From Anaerostipes sp. (GTDB lineage: Bacteria; Bacillota; Clostridia; Lachnospirales; Lachnospiraceae), in assembly GCF_018381315.1 (NCBI RefSeq), contig NZ_JAGZSD010000002.1, positions 186,001-250,000 of the forward strand: 64,000 bases of DNA, given 5' to 3'. The translations under genes and the position numbers were made by a program. Under the pieces are notes generated by a model. The model did not search any database, was not told the DNA's origin, and saw nothing but the letters and a program-made list of their open reading frames with translations. Below are positions 27,211-35,425 of the stretch, in pieces; positions within the stretch are counted from its first letter, which is position 1, and each line of letters opens with the position of its first letter.

Positions 27211-29109
27211 ATGAAAGATGGTTTTATTAAAGTTGCTGCGGCCACACCTAAGGTAAAGGTCGCAGATCCTGAATATAACACAAAAGAAATCATAAAGATC
27301 ATAGGACAGGTAAAAAATCAGGGAACCAGTTTACTGGTCTTTTCTGAACTTGCGGTTTCCGGTTATACGTGCGGAGACCTGTTTCTCCAGGAGCCTTTGC
27401 TGGAGGCTTCACAAAAAGGGTTGTTTGAGATCAAAAGAGCCACAGAAGGTCTGGACATGGTCGTTGCTGTGGGTTGTCCTGTGACTGTGGAACACAAGCT
27501 TTACAACTGCGGTGTCCTTTTGTTCAACGGACATATTCTGGGTGTTGTGCCTAAAATTCATCTGCCCAACTATAGGGAGTTTTATGAAGCCAGACATTTT
27601 GCAAAGGGGAACAGGAAGGTTAAGGATATCGTACTGGATGGAGAGACAGTACCGTTTGGAGCTAATATCCTGCTGGCCTGTGAAAACATTCCGGAGCTGA
27701 CCATTGCAATGGAGATCTGTGAGGATCTGTGGGTGCCGCTTCCGCCGAGTACGTTTCATGCTTTGGCCGGTGCGACGGTGATCTGCAATCCGTCTGCCAG
27801 TGTGGAGACTACGACCAAGGAAGTATACAGGAGCAATTTGGTATCCAACCAGTCCGGAAGGCTTCTCTCCGGCTATGTGTATGCCAATGCAGGGGAAGGG
27901 GAATCCACTACCGACGTAGTTTACAGCGCACATCATCTGATCTGCGAAAACGGAACGGTGCTGGCCGAGGCAAAAAGATTTGTTAATGAAATCATTTATG
28001 CCGACCTGGATCTAAAACGCCTTGAGGCAGAGCGGAGAAAGATGACTACCTTTTTTGAAGAGGAACCGGAAGATTACAGGAGAGTGCCGTTTATCCTTCC
28101 GGTAAAGGAACATCAGCTTTCCAGGACATTTCCGAAAAATCCGTTTGTGCCGTCCAACAGGCAGGAGCGGGAGAAGCGGTGTGACGAGATCTTATCCATT
28201 CAGTCCATGGGGCTTAAAAAGCGTCTGGAACACACCAGCTGCAGACATGCCGTAGTGGGGATTTCCGGCGGACTGGACTCCACTCTGGCTGTTTTAGTGA
28301 CAGTGCGTGCCTTTGATATGCTGGATATCCCGAGGGAAAACATCATCTGTGTGACCATGCCGTGTTTTGGGACAACAGACCGGACTTATCAAAATGCAGT
28401 GTCCCTGATCCGTGAGCTGGGAGCTGCTTTCAGGGAAGTGAATATCGAGAAGGCGGTAAGACAGCATTTTCTGGATATTGAGCATGAGGAAAATGTTCAT
28501 GACGTGACCTATGAGAATTCCCAGGCCAGGGAGAGAACCCAGATCCTTATGGACATTGCCAACAAATATAATGGTATGGTGATCGGAACCGGAGATATGT
28601 CAGAGCTTGCCCTTGGCTGGGCTACTTATAACGGAGATCATATGTCTATGTATGCAGTAAACTGTTCTGTGCCGAAGACTTTGGTGCGATATTTAGTGCT
28701 GTATTATGCAGAGACTGTGGAAAATAAGGAGCTTTCTAAGGTGCTAATGGATGTGCTGGATACTCCGGTGAGTCCGGAACTGCTTCCTCCGATGGACGGT
28801 GTGATCTCACAGAAGACAGAGGATTTGGTGGGGCCGTATGAGCTGCATGATTTCTTCCTGTATTATATGCTGAGATTCGGGTTTCCGAAAGAGAAGCTTT
28901 ACCGGATGGCAAGGCTGACTTTTGCAGGTGACTATGACGATGAAACCATACAAAAGTGGCTGGATAAGTTTTATTGGCGGTTTTTCAGCCAGCAGTTCAA
29001 GCGTTCCTGTCTGCCGGACGGGCCGAAGGTGGGAAGTGTTGCAGTGTCTCCGAGAGGGGATCTGCGAATGCCGAGCGATGCCAGCGTGAATATCTGGCAG
29101 AAATCATAG
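27211..29109 (+). CDS. nadE: Glutamine-dependent NAD+ synthetase
   Basis: This 632-residue two-domain enzyme carries out the last step of NAD synthesis. The N-terminal nitrilase-type glutaminase (about 1-290) shows its Glu in VFSELAVSGYTCGD, Lys in PKIHLPNYREFYE and nucleophile Cys in MEICEDLWVP. The C-terminal synthetase has the PP-loop GISGGLDSTLAVLV and GTGDMSELALGWATYNGDH. The length fits the bacterial fused form. It starts 2 bases after prfA, probably as the last gene of that operon. Confidence 0.96.
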   Translation: MKDGFIKVAAATPKVKVADPEYNTKEIIKIIGQVKNQGTSLLVFSELAVSGYTCGDLFLQEPLLEASQKGLFEIKRATEGLDMVVAVGCPVTVEHKLYNCGVLLFNGHILGVVPKIHLPNYREFYEARHFAKGNRKVKDIVLDGETVPFGANILLACENIPELTIAMEICEDLWVPLPPSTFHALAGATVICNPSASVETTTKEVYRSNLVSNQSGRLLSGYVYANAGEGESTTDVVYSAHHLICENGTVLAEAKRFVNEIIYADLDLKRLEAERRKMTTFFEEEPEDYRRVPFILPVKEHQLSRTFPKNPFVPSNRQEREKRCDEILSIQSMGLKKRLEHTSCRHAVVGISGGLDSTLAVLVTVRAFDMLDIPRENIICVTMPCFGTTDRTYQNAVSLIRELGAAFREVNIEKAVRQHFLDIEHEENVHDVTYENSQARERTQILMDIANKYNGMVIGTGDMSELALGWATYNGDHMSMYAVNCSVPKTLVRYLVLYYAETVENKELSKVLMDVLDTPVSPELLPPMDGVISQKTEDLVGPYELHDFFLYYMLRFGFPKEKLYRMARLTFAGDYDDETIQKWLDKFYWRFFSQQFKRSCLPDGPKVGSVAVSPRGDLRMPSDASVNIWQKS

Positions 29110-29140
29110 AGAAGAACCGGGCCGTGCAGAGTATCTGTAC

Positions 29141-29184
29141 GGCTCCTTTGCATTCGGGAAACTAATCCGGCATGCAAAGGAGCC
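29141..29184. repeat. Perfect inverted repeat after nadE
   Basis: GGCTCCTTTGCAT (29141-29153) is the exact complement of 29172-29184, with an 18-base loop. No T-run follows, so it may be a Rho-linked or processing hairpin rather than a classical terminator. Confidence 0.55.
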
Positions 29185-29409
29185 AGTATACTTTGATTTT
29201 ATGATTATGATATAGATAGAGATTTATAGGCTGATTTCCCAACCTCTGACCGCGGACAAAGGCTGGAAAACCGCATAAAATAGGGCCCAAATAGCATTTT
29301 TAATATAGGTAACAGAAAAACAGACGGCGGTTGGGAAAAAATCGCGAAAACGTTGATTTTAAGCCAAAAGATGCTTATAATAGAAACAAGGAATGGCGTA
29401 AATACGTTG
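29185..29409 (+). promoter_or_regulatory. CRISPR leader with promoter
   Basis: This 225-base AT-rich noncoding stretch precedes the first repeat. TTGATT (29353-29358) and consensus TATAAT (29376-29381) are separated by 17 bases and would start transcription about 20 bases before repeat 1. A perfect inverted repeat, TTTCCCAACC (29235-29244) and GGTTGGGAAA (29329-29338), lies further upstream. Confidence 0.7.
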
Positions 29410-29703
29410 GATAAACAGTAACAAGAGTTGTATTGAAATTATTTCTTACTCCCTCCGATGGAATATCTCTTAGGTGATAAACAGTAACAAGAGTTGTATT
29501 GAAATACGGGGATATTAAACGGAAAAAAGGTCAAAGCCAAAGATAAACAGTAACAAGAGTTGTATTGAAATAAAATAGAAGCAGAGCAGGCGGTTTTGGT
29601 AGAAAAAAGATAAACAGTAACAAGAGTTGTATTGAAATTTATGAAACCTTTTTGGTATCCTTCCTCAATGAGCGATAAACAGTAACAAGAGTTGTATTTA
29701 AAC
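29410..29703 (+). CRISPR. CRISPR array, five 30-bp repeats and four spacers
   Basis: Repeats lie at 29410-29439, 29476-29505, 29542-29571, 29609-29638 and 29674-29703. Each begins GATAAACAGTAACAAGAG; the first four end GTATTGAAAT and are identical, while the last ends GTATTTAAAC. Spacers are 36, 36, 37 and 35 bases and unrelated to each other. The degenerate terminal repeat and the leader promoter place the leader at the left and transcription on the + strand. A 30-base repeat ending ATTGAAAT recalls the Cas6 handle of subtype I-B or III repeats, but the type is inferred only. No cas gene is present in the window. Confidence 0.95.
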
Positions 29704-29768
29704 AATCCTTATACTATTTCCGATTTACGGATTAATAGACGAACAATAATTATATAAGAACAAACAAG

Positions 29769-29797
29769 AAAAAGCAGGATTTACCCTGCTTTTTTTG
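29769..29797 (+). terminator. Terminator after the CRISPR array
   Basis: AAAAAGCAGG (29769-29778) pairs with CCTGCTTTTT (29785-29794) around a 6-base loop, and the T-run continues to 29796. It would end the array transcript before deoC. Confidence 0.85.
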
Positions 29798-29862
29798 TGT
29801 TTAGAAGAATTTCAGCTCTAAGTGGAGAAGCAAAGAGTTGAAGTTTTAATAACTTTTATTTT

Positions 29863-29909
29863 CTTGTATTTATACTTGCAAAACAAAAGTTAATATGATA
29901 ATATACAAG
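29863..29909 (+). promoter_or_regulatory. Promoter and possible operator of the deoC operon
   Basis: TTGCAA (29876-29881) and TAATAT (29899-29904) are 17 bases apart. CTTGTAT (29863-29869) and ATACAAG (29903-29909) form an inverted repeat flanking the promoter, a possible site for the DeoR-type protein encoded at the operon end (inference). Confidence 0.5.
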
Positions 29910-29955
29910 TACAAAGTAAAAGATAATGAAAGTAAACAAAATGGAGGAAGCAAAA

Positions 29956-30633
29956 ATGAAATTAACTGCAGAACAAATAGCAGGTATGGTTGACCACACA
30001 AATCTTAAAGCCTTCGCAGATGAGGCAATGTTTGAAAAGTTATGTACAGAAGCCAGGGAATACGGATTTAAGATGGTGGCAATCAATCCCGCACAGACCG
30101 AACGGTGCAGACGTCTTTTGGAAGGATGTCCGGTCCATGTAGGTGCAGCAATAGGATTTCCGCTGGGACAGACCACACTGGAGTGCAAAGTGTTTGAGAC
30201 AAAAGATGCCATTGAAAAAGGTGCGGACGAGATTGATTATGTGATTAATATTGCAGAATTGAAAAACAAGAACTATGACTACATAAGAAAAGAAATGGAA
30301 CAAATCGTTGCAGAGTGCAGAAATGCAGGAGTCATCAGCAAAGTGATTTTTGAAAACTGCTATTTAACGGATGATGAAAAAGTAAAAGTTGCTGAGATTG
30401 CAAAGGAAGTCAAACCGGATTTTATTAAAACCTCTACCGGGTTTGGTACAGGAGGAGCTACTCCGGAGGATGTAAAGCTGATGAAAAATACAGTGGGTGA
30501 TGAAGTAAAAGTCAAAGCAGCCGGGGGCATCAGAGACTTAAAGACAGCACTCCAGATGATTGAGGCAGGAGCAGAACGGCTGGGAACCAGTGCAGGCGTG
30601 GAAATTGTGAAAGAATTAAAAAAACAGGACTAA
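29956..30633 (+). CDS. deoC: Deoxyribose-phosphate aldolase
   Basis: This 225-residue class I aldolase splits 2-deoxyribose 5-phosphate into glyceraldehyde 3-phosphate and acetaldehyde. The Schiff-base lysine region is [18 protein letters not shown] and the proton-relay lysine lies in [16 protein letters not shown]. The opening [11 protein letters not shown] is typical. ATG 29956 has ATGGAGGAAG upstream; a longer in-frame start lacks a site. It leads a cassette with a dehydrogenase, a PTS transporter and a DeoR regulator, rather than nucleoside genes, so it may serve a different 2-deoxy sugar phosphate. Confidence 0.94.
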   Translation: MKLTAEQIAGMVDHTNLKAFADEAMFEKLCTEAREYGFKMVAINPAQTERCRRLLEGCPVHVGAAIGFPLGQTTLECKVFETKDAIEKGADEIDYVINIAELKNKNYDYIRKEMEQIVAECRNAGVISKVIFENCYLTDDEKVKVAEIAKEVKPDFIKTSTGFGTGGATPEDVKLMKNTVGDEVKVKAAGGIRDLKTALQMIEAGAERLGTSAGVEIVKELKKQD

Positions 30634-30646
30634 AGAGGTGGACAAC

Positions 30647-31660
30647 ATGAAGAAAGTAAGAGTATGTTTGATCGGCTCCGGCAGAGCGGGAATGATTCAT
30701 GCAAGAAATATGGCAGGAAGTGTTCCGGGAGCAGAAATCTATGCGGCCTGTGATCCTGACCTGAAGGCAGCCAAAGCGGCAGCAGAGGAACTGGGGATCG
30801 GGATCTGTTACCAGGACTATAAAGAAGCGCTGGAGGATGAGCAGATTGACGCGGTGATCATTGCCTGTCCGACCAAATACCACAGAGATATCGCAGTAGC
30901 AGCGGCAAATGCGGGCAAACACATTTTCTGTGAAAAGCCTATGGCTATGAACGAAGAAGAATGTGATGAGATGATCAAAGCGGCCGGGAAAAACAACGTA
31001 AAGCTTCAGATCGGATTTATGAGACGGTTTGATGACAGCTTCAGAGAAGCAAAAAAGATGATTGAAGAGGGCGAGATCGGAGATGTGGTACTGGTAAAAT
31101 CCCACACAAGGGGTCCCAGCAAGCCGCGTGAGTGGATGTATGATATTGAAAAAAGCAACGGCCCCCTGGCAGAGGTCTGCAGCCATGACATTGACACAGT
31201 GCGGTGGTTTGCAGGAAGTGAGTTAAAAAGTGTATACGCACTGGGAGGGAACTTCAGGAATCAGGAGATTGCAGAACAGTATCCGGATTTTTACGACAAT
31301 GTGATCGTGAATGCAGAATTTGAAAATGGTGTGCACGCAAGCATTGAAGGTGCCCAATACGTACAGTATGGATATGATGCCAGAGTTGAGATTCTTGGAA
31401 CAAAAGGTGTTATCTGCATCGGAGATATGCATGAAAAGAAGATCACCAGCGCCAATGAAAGCCACCAGTTAAAGCGGCCTTCCATGCACAGCTGGACCCA
31501 TCTGTTCAAGGATGCGTATCTTTTGGAAGACAAGAGCTTTATTGAGGCGATTTTAAATGACAGCGAAGTTGAATGCAGCGGCTACGACGGAAAAATGGCA
31601 GTGAAGATTGTGAAGGCGGGGAATGAATCTATTGTACAAAAGAAAATTGTAATGTTATAA
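30647..31660 (+). CDS. Gfo/Idh/MocA-family oxidoreductase
   Basis: This 337-residue NAD(P)-dependent dehydrogenase resembles inositol 2-dehydrogenase. The Rossmann fold opens with VRVCLIGSGRAGMIHARNMAG, the family motif is FCEKPMAMNEEECD, and GFMRRFDDSF and EVCSHDIDTVRWF match the IolG/MviM catalytic region with the His-Asp pair. ATG 30647 follows AGAGGTGG; a GTG 9 bases earlier is part of that site. It stands between deoC and a PTS transporter, so it probably oxidises the imported, phosphorylated sugar or polyol (inference). Confidence 0.88.
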   Translation: MKKVRVCLIGSGRAGMIHARNMAGSVPGAEIYAACDPDLKAAKAAAEELGIGICYQDYKEALEDEQIDAVIIACPTKYHRDIAVAAANAGKHIFCEKPMAMNEEECDEMIKAAGKNNVKLQIGFMRRFDDSFREAKKMIEEGEIGDVVLVKSHTRGPSKPREWMYDIEKSNGPLAEVCSHDIDTVRWFAGSELKSVYALGGNFRNQEIAEQYPDFYDNVIVNAEFENGVHASIEGAQYVQYGYDARVEILGTKGVICIGDMHEKKITSANESHQLKRPSMHSWTHLFKDAYLLEDKSFIEAILNDSEVECSGYDGKMAVKIVKAGNESIVQKKIVML

Positions 31661-31675
31661 GGATAGGAGGAAATT

Positions 31676-33523
31676 ATGGGAAATGAAGCGACAGGATTCC
31701 GGGCCAGAATCCAAAAGTTCGGAGGTATTTTAAGCGGCATGGTAATGCCGAATATCGGAGCATTTATCACTTGGGGTCTGATCACTGCAATGTTCTTAAA
31801 AACAGGGTGGTTTCCAAATGAGAAAATTGCGGTTTTGATCGATCCAATGCTGAAATATCTGCTTCCGACACTGATCGGTTATACAGGAGGAAAGAATTTT
31901 TACGGAGACCGCGGCGGTGTCATCGGTGCGGCAGCGACCATGGGTGTCATCGTAGGATCTGATATTCCGATGTTTATGGGAGCTATGATCATGGGACCTT
32001 TGGCAGCAGTCTGTATGAAGCAGGTAGACCGCCTGTTTGAGGGAAGAGTCAAACCAGGCTTTGAGATGATCGTCAATAATTTTTCCTGCGGGATACTTGG
32101 AATCTTTTTAGTCCTGGCAGCCTTTTTTGCCATCGGACCGTTTGTGCAGGTATTAAACCATGTTATGTCTTCCGGAGTCAATGTTATTATTGACCATGGA
32201 CTGACACCGTTTGCCAGCATATTTATTGAACCTGCAAAGGTACTGTTCCTTAATAACGCCATTAACCATGGAATTCTTGGACCGCTGGGGATTACGCAGG
32301 CAGCAGAGGCAGGGAAATCCATTCTGTTTATCCTGGAGCCGAATCCAGGTCCCGGAGTGGGAGTTCTGCTGGCCTATACATTCTTTGGAACAGGAACAGC
32401 TAAAAAGACGGCTCCTGGTGTGGCAATCATTCATGCGTTCGGCGGAATCCATGAACCTTATTTTCCATATATCCTTATGAAGCCGCAGATGATTTTGGCT
32501 TCTATCTGCGGAGCAGTATCAGGAAACTTTATTTTCCAGATATTTGGATGCGGTCTGGTAGCTACAGCTTCCCCGGGAAGTTACTTTTCTGTGCTGGCAG
32601 TGGCGCCGAAATCTGACTACCTTCCGATCATTGCAGGAATGCTTGTCTCAACAGCCGTGTCATTTGCTGTAGGTGCCTTTATTTTAAGGCTCTGCCATGA
32701 CTCCGATGAAGAAGCACTTCAAAAAGCAGTGGCAAAAAAAGATGCAATGAAAGCAGAGGGAACCGGCGGCGGAGGTCTTGTAGGGGCACAGGAAACCATT
32801 GATTTTACAGGAAAAGTTATTAAAAAGGTATACGTGGCATGTGATGCAGGAATGGGGTCCAGCGCCATGGGAGCCTCCATCCTCAAGGACAAGGCCAAAC
32901 AGGCCGGGCTGGACATTGAAGTAAAAAATGTGGCGATACCAAATCTCCCGGCAGATGTGGATGTGGTGGTCACCCATGAATCCCTGACAGAACGGGCTAT
33001 GAGAGAGCGGCCGGAGGCAATACATATTTCTGTTGATAATTTCCTTTCCAGTCCGAAATATGACGAGATCGTATTAAAATTAAAGCAGGCATCCAGCCCG
33101 CTTCCGGTTTTAAAAAAGGAAAATATCAAAGTCATCGGGCAGATAAAATCAAAGGAAGATGCAATTCATATGATCGCGCAAATGCTCTTAAAGGACGGTT
33201 ATGTCACAGAGGGGTATGAAGAGGGCATGCTGTTAAGAGAGAAAGAAAATCCCACCAACCTGGGAAACGGAATTGCCATTCCCCACGGTGTTCTGGAGGC
33301 GAAGAAGGAAATCAAATCTTCCGGGATTGCGGCACTGATTGTACCGGACGGAGTTATGTGGAACGATGAGAATGTACGGCTAATTATCGGAATCGCAGGG
33401 GCAGATCAGGAACATCTGTCGATCCTTTCCAATGTGGCACTCACATTGAACCAGGAAGATGAAGTACAAAAAATAGTTGATGGCCAGGACGTGGAAGGAC
33501 TTTATAAAATTCTCACAAAATAG
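31676..33523 (+). CDS. PTS mannitol-type transporter, IICBA fusion
   Basis: This 615-residue permease imports and phosphorylates a sugar alcohol or related sugar. Residues 1-340 form the IIC membrane domain of the mannitol/fructose superfamily (GMVMPNIGAFITWGLITAM, FGGIHEPYFPYIL). The IIB domain follows from about 381 with active Cys in YVACDAGMGSSAMG, and IIA from about 477 with active His in GNGIAIPHGVLEAK. The length and domain order equal E. coli MtlA. No mannitol-1-phosphate dehydrogenase lies nearby; deoC and a Gfo/Idh/MocA enzyme do, so mannitol is not necessarily the substrate. A terminator follows at about 33530-33565. Confidence 0.92.
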   Translation: MGNEATGFRARIQKFGGILSGMVMPNIGAFITWGLITAMFLKTGWFPNEKIAVLIDPMLKYLLPTLIGYTGGKNFYGDRGGVIGAAATMGVIVGSDIPMFMGAMIMGPLAAVCMKQVDRLFEGRVKPGFEMIVNNFSCGILGIFLVLAAFFAIGPFVQVLNHVMSSGVNVIIDHGLTPFASIFIEPAKVLFLNNAINHGILGPLGITQAAEAGKSILFILEPNPGPGVGVLLAYTFFGTGTAKKTAPGVAIIHAFGGIHEPYFPYILMKPQMILASICGAVSGNFIFQIFGCGLVATASPGSYFSVLAVAPKSDYLPIIAGMLVSTAVSFAVGAFILRLCHDSDEEALQKAVAKKDAMKAEGTGGGGLVGAQETIDFTGKVIKKVYVACDAGMGSSAMGASILKDKAKQAGLDIEVKNVAIPNLPADVDVVVTHESLTERAMRERPEAIHISVDNFLSSPKYDEIVLKLKQASSPLPVLKKENIKVIGQIKSKEDAIHMIAQMLLKDGYVTEGYEEGMLLREKENPTNLGNGIAIPHGVLEAKKEIKSSGIAALIVPDGVMWNDENVRLIIGIAGADQEHLSILSNVALTLNQEDEVQKIVDGQDVEGLYKILTK

Positions 33524-33527
33524 CAAT

Positions 33528-33568
33528 ACAAAAGCTGCAGGGCAGAAGTCCCCGCAGCTTTTTCTTTT
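33528..33568 (+). terminator. Terminator after the PTS gene
   Basis: AAAGCTGC pairs with GCAGCTTT around GGGcagaagTCCCC, followed by TTTCTTTTT. Confidence 0.8.
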
Positions 33569-33581
33569 TGGTATGCTGTGC

Positions 33582-33587
33582 TATAAT
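33582..33587 (+). promoter_or_regulatory. Extended -10 promoter of the deoR-type gene
   Basis: TATAAT with TGC before it gives an extended -10; the -35 region is poor. It indicates that the regulator is transcribed separately from the sugar operon. Confidence 0.45.
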
Positions 33588-33638
33588 TTATCCTGAAGAG
33601 ATATACTTGAACGAATAGAAAAAGCATGGAGGAATCAT

Positions 33639-34412
33639 ATGTTTGCAGAAGAACGGAAAGAAAAGATCATGAAGCTTTTAAGGCAGAATAAAAGGACAAG
33701 CATCGGAGAACTCACCGAATTGTTCCAGGTCAGCGGTACAACCATCCGCACCTACCTTACAGAGCTTGAAAAGGCAGGCAAACTGATCCGGACACACGGG
33801 GGAGCCATGCTGAATGAGGATGTTCTGGATATGGAAGAATCCATTTCTACAAGAAAAGATAAACGGACAGAGGAGAAGAAAAAGATCGCAGAGACTGCCA
33901 GAACCATGATTGATGACGGAGATATGATCCTTCTGGACAGCGGAACGACCACGCTGGAGCTTGCCAGGCTTTTGAAGGATGCCAACAATCTCACTGTAGT
34001 GACCAATGATCTTCAGATCGCCCTGGAACTGCAGAAGCACCAGGGAATCTATCTGATCTTTTTGGGAGGTCATGTGAGGAACCATTTTGAATGTACGGTG
34101 GGAAATATGGGACTTAAGTTTCTGGAAGATCTGTCTGCGGACAAGGCATTTATGTCTGCCAACGCTCTTTCTATAGCAAAGGGTGCCACTACACCGAATC
34201 TGGAGCAGGCTGAGATAAAAAGAGGGATGATGGGAATCGCAGAGCGCAAGTATTTAATCTGCGACAGCTCTAAGATCGGAAAGCGTACCATCTGTTCCTA
34301 TGCAAAGACAGAGGAGTTCCACAGGCTGATTACCGATGGGGATATACCGGTCCACACGAGAGAAATGCTGGAAAAGCAGGGCATGGAAGTTATCTGCTGT
34401 GAAAAATCATAA
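33639..34412 (+). CDS. DeoR/GlpR-family transcriptional regulator
   Basis: This 257-residue repressor has an N-terminal winged helix (RKEKIMKLLRQNKRTSIGEL, then FQVSGTTIRTYLTELEKAG) and the C-terminal sugar-phosphate sensor domain (DGDMILLDSGTTTLELARLL, then ADKAFMSANALS). The usual DeoR signature VSxxTIRRDL reads VSGTTIRTYL here. It follows the sugar cassette and probably controls it, with a phosphorylated intermediate as effector (inference). A good site, ATGGAGGAATC, precedes the ATG. Confidence 0.9.
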   Translation: MFAEERKEKIMKLLRQNKRTSIGELTELFQVSGTTIRTYLTELEKAGKLIRTHGGAMLNEDVLDMEESISTRKDKRTEEKKKIAETARTMIDDGDMILLDSGTTTLELARLLKDANNLTVVTNDLQIALELQKHQGIYLIFLGGHVRNHFECTVGNMGLKFLEDLSADKAFMSANALSIAKGATTPNLEQAEIKRGMMGIAERKYLICDSSKIGKRTICSYAKTEEFHRLITDGDIPVHTREMLEKQGMEVICCEKS

Positions 34413-34423
34413 ACAAATTTAAA

Positions 34424-34459
34424 AATCCCGCAGACAGTGCATGCACCGTCTGTGGGATT
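34424..34459. terminator. Terminator between deoR-type gene and cspA
   Basis: An imperfect 16-base-pair hairpin, AATCCC-CAGAC-GTGC with its complement, lies between convergent genes. Confidence 0.7.
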
Positions 34460-34493
34460 CTTGCAAAATCTATTTAATTCAAAAAGAAAAAGA

Positions 34494-34697
34494 TTAAGCT
34501 AATTTGGATACGTTCTCAGCCTGTTTTCCGCGAGGTCCTTCTGCGATTTCAAAGCTGACCTGCTGTCCTTCTTCTAAAGTTTTGAATCCATCACCAGAGA
34601 TTGCTGAGAAGTGTACGAATACGTCGTCTCCGCCTTCCTGTGAAATAAATCCGTAACCTTTTTCTGAGTTAAACCATTTTACTGTACCAGTGTTCAT
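34494..34697 (-). CDS. cspA: Cold-shock protein CspA family
   Basis: This 67-residue OB-fold single-strand nucleic acid-binding protein acts as an RNA chaperone. RNP1 reads KGYGFISQ and RNP2 DVFVHFS, both intact. [16 protein letters not shown] is the standard opening. The ATG follows AATGGAGGTACCCAA. It has a long, structured 5' leader with a terminator-like hairpin, as many csp genes have regulatory leaders. Confidence 0.96.
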   Translation of the reverse strand: MNTGTVKWFNSEKGYGFISQEGGDDVFVHFSAISGDGFKTLEEGQQVSFEIAEGPRGKQAENVSKLA

Positions 34698-34763
34698 TTG
34701 GGTACCTCCATTAAAAATAAAAAATTAACATTACTTTAATTATCAGTGAACTGTAAGATAAAA

Positions 34764-34824
34764 CGAAAAAAGATCACGTTCCAGAGGGATACATAGCAAT
34801 ACAACATCCGCCCGGACGTGATCT
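34764..34824 (-). terminator. Hairpin with U-run in the cspA leader (attenuator candidate)
   Basis: On the minus strand AGATCACGT (34816-34824) pairs with ACGTGATCT (34771-34779), followed by TTTTTCGTTTT. An outer imperfect repeat (34740-34750 with 34830-34840) extends the fold. It lies between the proposed cspA promoter and the cspA ATG. Confidence 0.6.
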
Positions 34825-34848
34825 ATACATTCACTAATAACAGTAATT

Positions 34849-34878
34849 ATCATAACACAACCATTGTTTTTTTACAAA
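34849..34878 (-). promoter_or_regulatory. Likely cspA promoter
   Basis: On the minus strand TTGTAA (34873-34878) and TATGAT (34849-34854) lie about 17 bases apart, overlapping the 3' end of the next gene. The leader would be about 145 bases. Confidence 0.45.
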
Positions 34879-35297
34879 TACTTTTTTAAACTATCAATAC
34901 TTTCTTCGTAGAGTTTTACAAGATCCGCTGACATCGACAAATTATCCTTGGAAGCGTCACAATTTTTGTGGGAACTCTGGATCAGCTGGATCATTCCCAT
35001 GGTATATCCCTGGATGGACATCTCAGCCAGATGGCTTGTAGATTTATCAGCAATGGCTTTCATTTTGGTCATCCATTCAGCATATTTCTTCTGTATCTCA
35101 CCGATTTCTTCCGGCTGCTGCATATCTTTTGTCATTGCCTGTTTTACTCTGGAAAAGAAGTCCTGAAACTGCTGTTCCTGCTGTTCTAAGCATCCTTTGA
35201 GATCACAGTCTGTGGTGGCCTGGGTAAGCTCCGGCATGGTATTTAACACCATCTGAAGATTTTGGTACATCTCATTTAATAGGTTCTGATTATCCAT
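34872..35297 (-). CDS. Unknown helical protein
   Basis: This 141-residue product is counted from ATG 35297, which has GAAAGGAGATTCATT upstream; a longer frame to 35336 lacks a site. It looks wholly alpha-helical, rich in Gln, Met, Lys and Glu (LLNEMYQNLQMVLNTMPELT, QQEQQFQDFFSRVKQAM), with four Cys/His-poor helices and no membrane span. Two close cysteines (CDLKGC) lie near residue 33. I do not recognise the family. It stands alone, convergent with nothing and upstream of cspA. Confidence 0.75.
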   Translation of the reverse strand: MDNQNLLNEMYQNLQMVLNTMPELTQATTDCDLKGCLEQQEQQFQDFFSRVKQAMTKDMQQPEEIGEIQKKYAEWMTKMKAIADKSTSHLAEMSIQGYTMGMIQLIQSSHKNCDASKDNLSMSADLVKLYEESIDSLKKYL

Positions 35298-35425
35298 AAT
35301 GAATCTCCTTTCAAATACATCTGTTACAGGTAGCATTTACACAAAAGAGAAATATTATGCAAAAAGGATGATGTATGTTAAAATAGGCAGTAATAAAAAA
35401 TTCAGAAAGAAGGGAAGAAAGCCTT

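Noticed and set aside
29439..29705. Minus-strand ORF of 88 codons with repeated FQYNSCYCLSL segments
   Set aside because: It is the CRISPR array read backwards; the repeats in the protein are the array repeats.
31676..33523. Naming the PTS gene mtlA
   Set aside because: The domain order fits but no mannitol dehydrogenase is near, so the substrate name is not supported.
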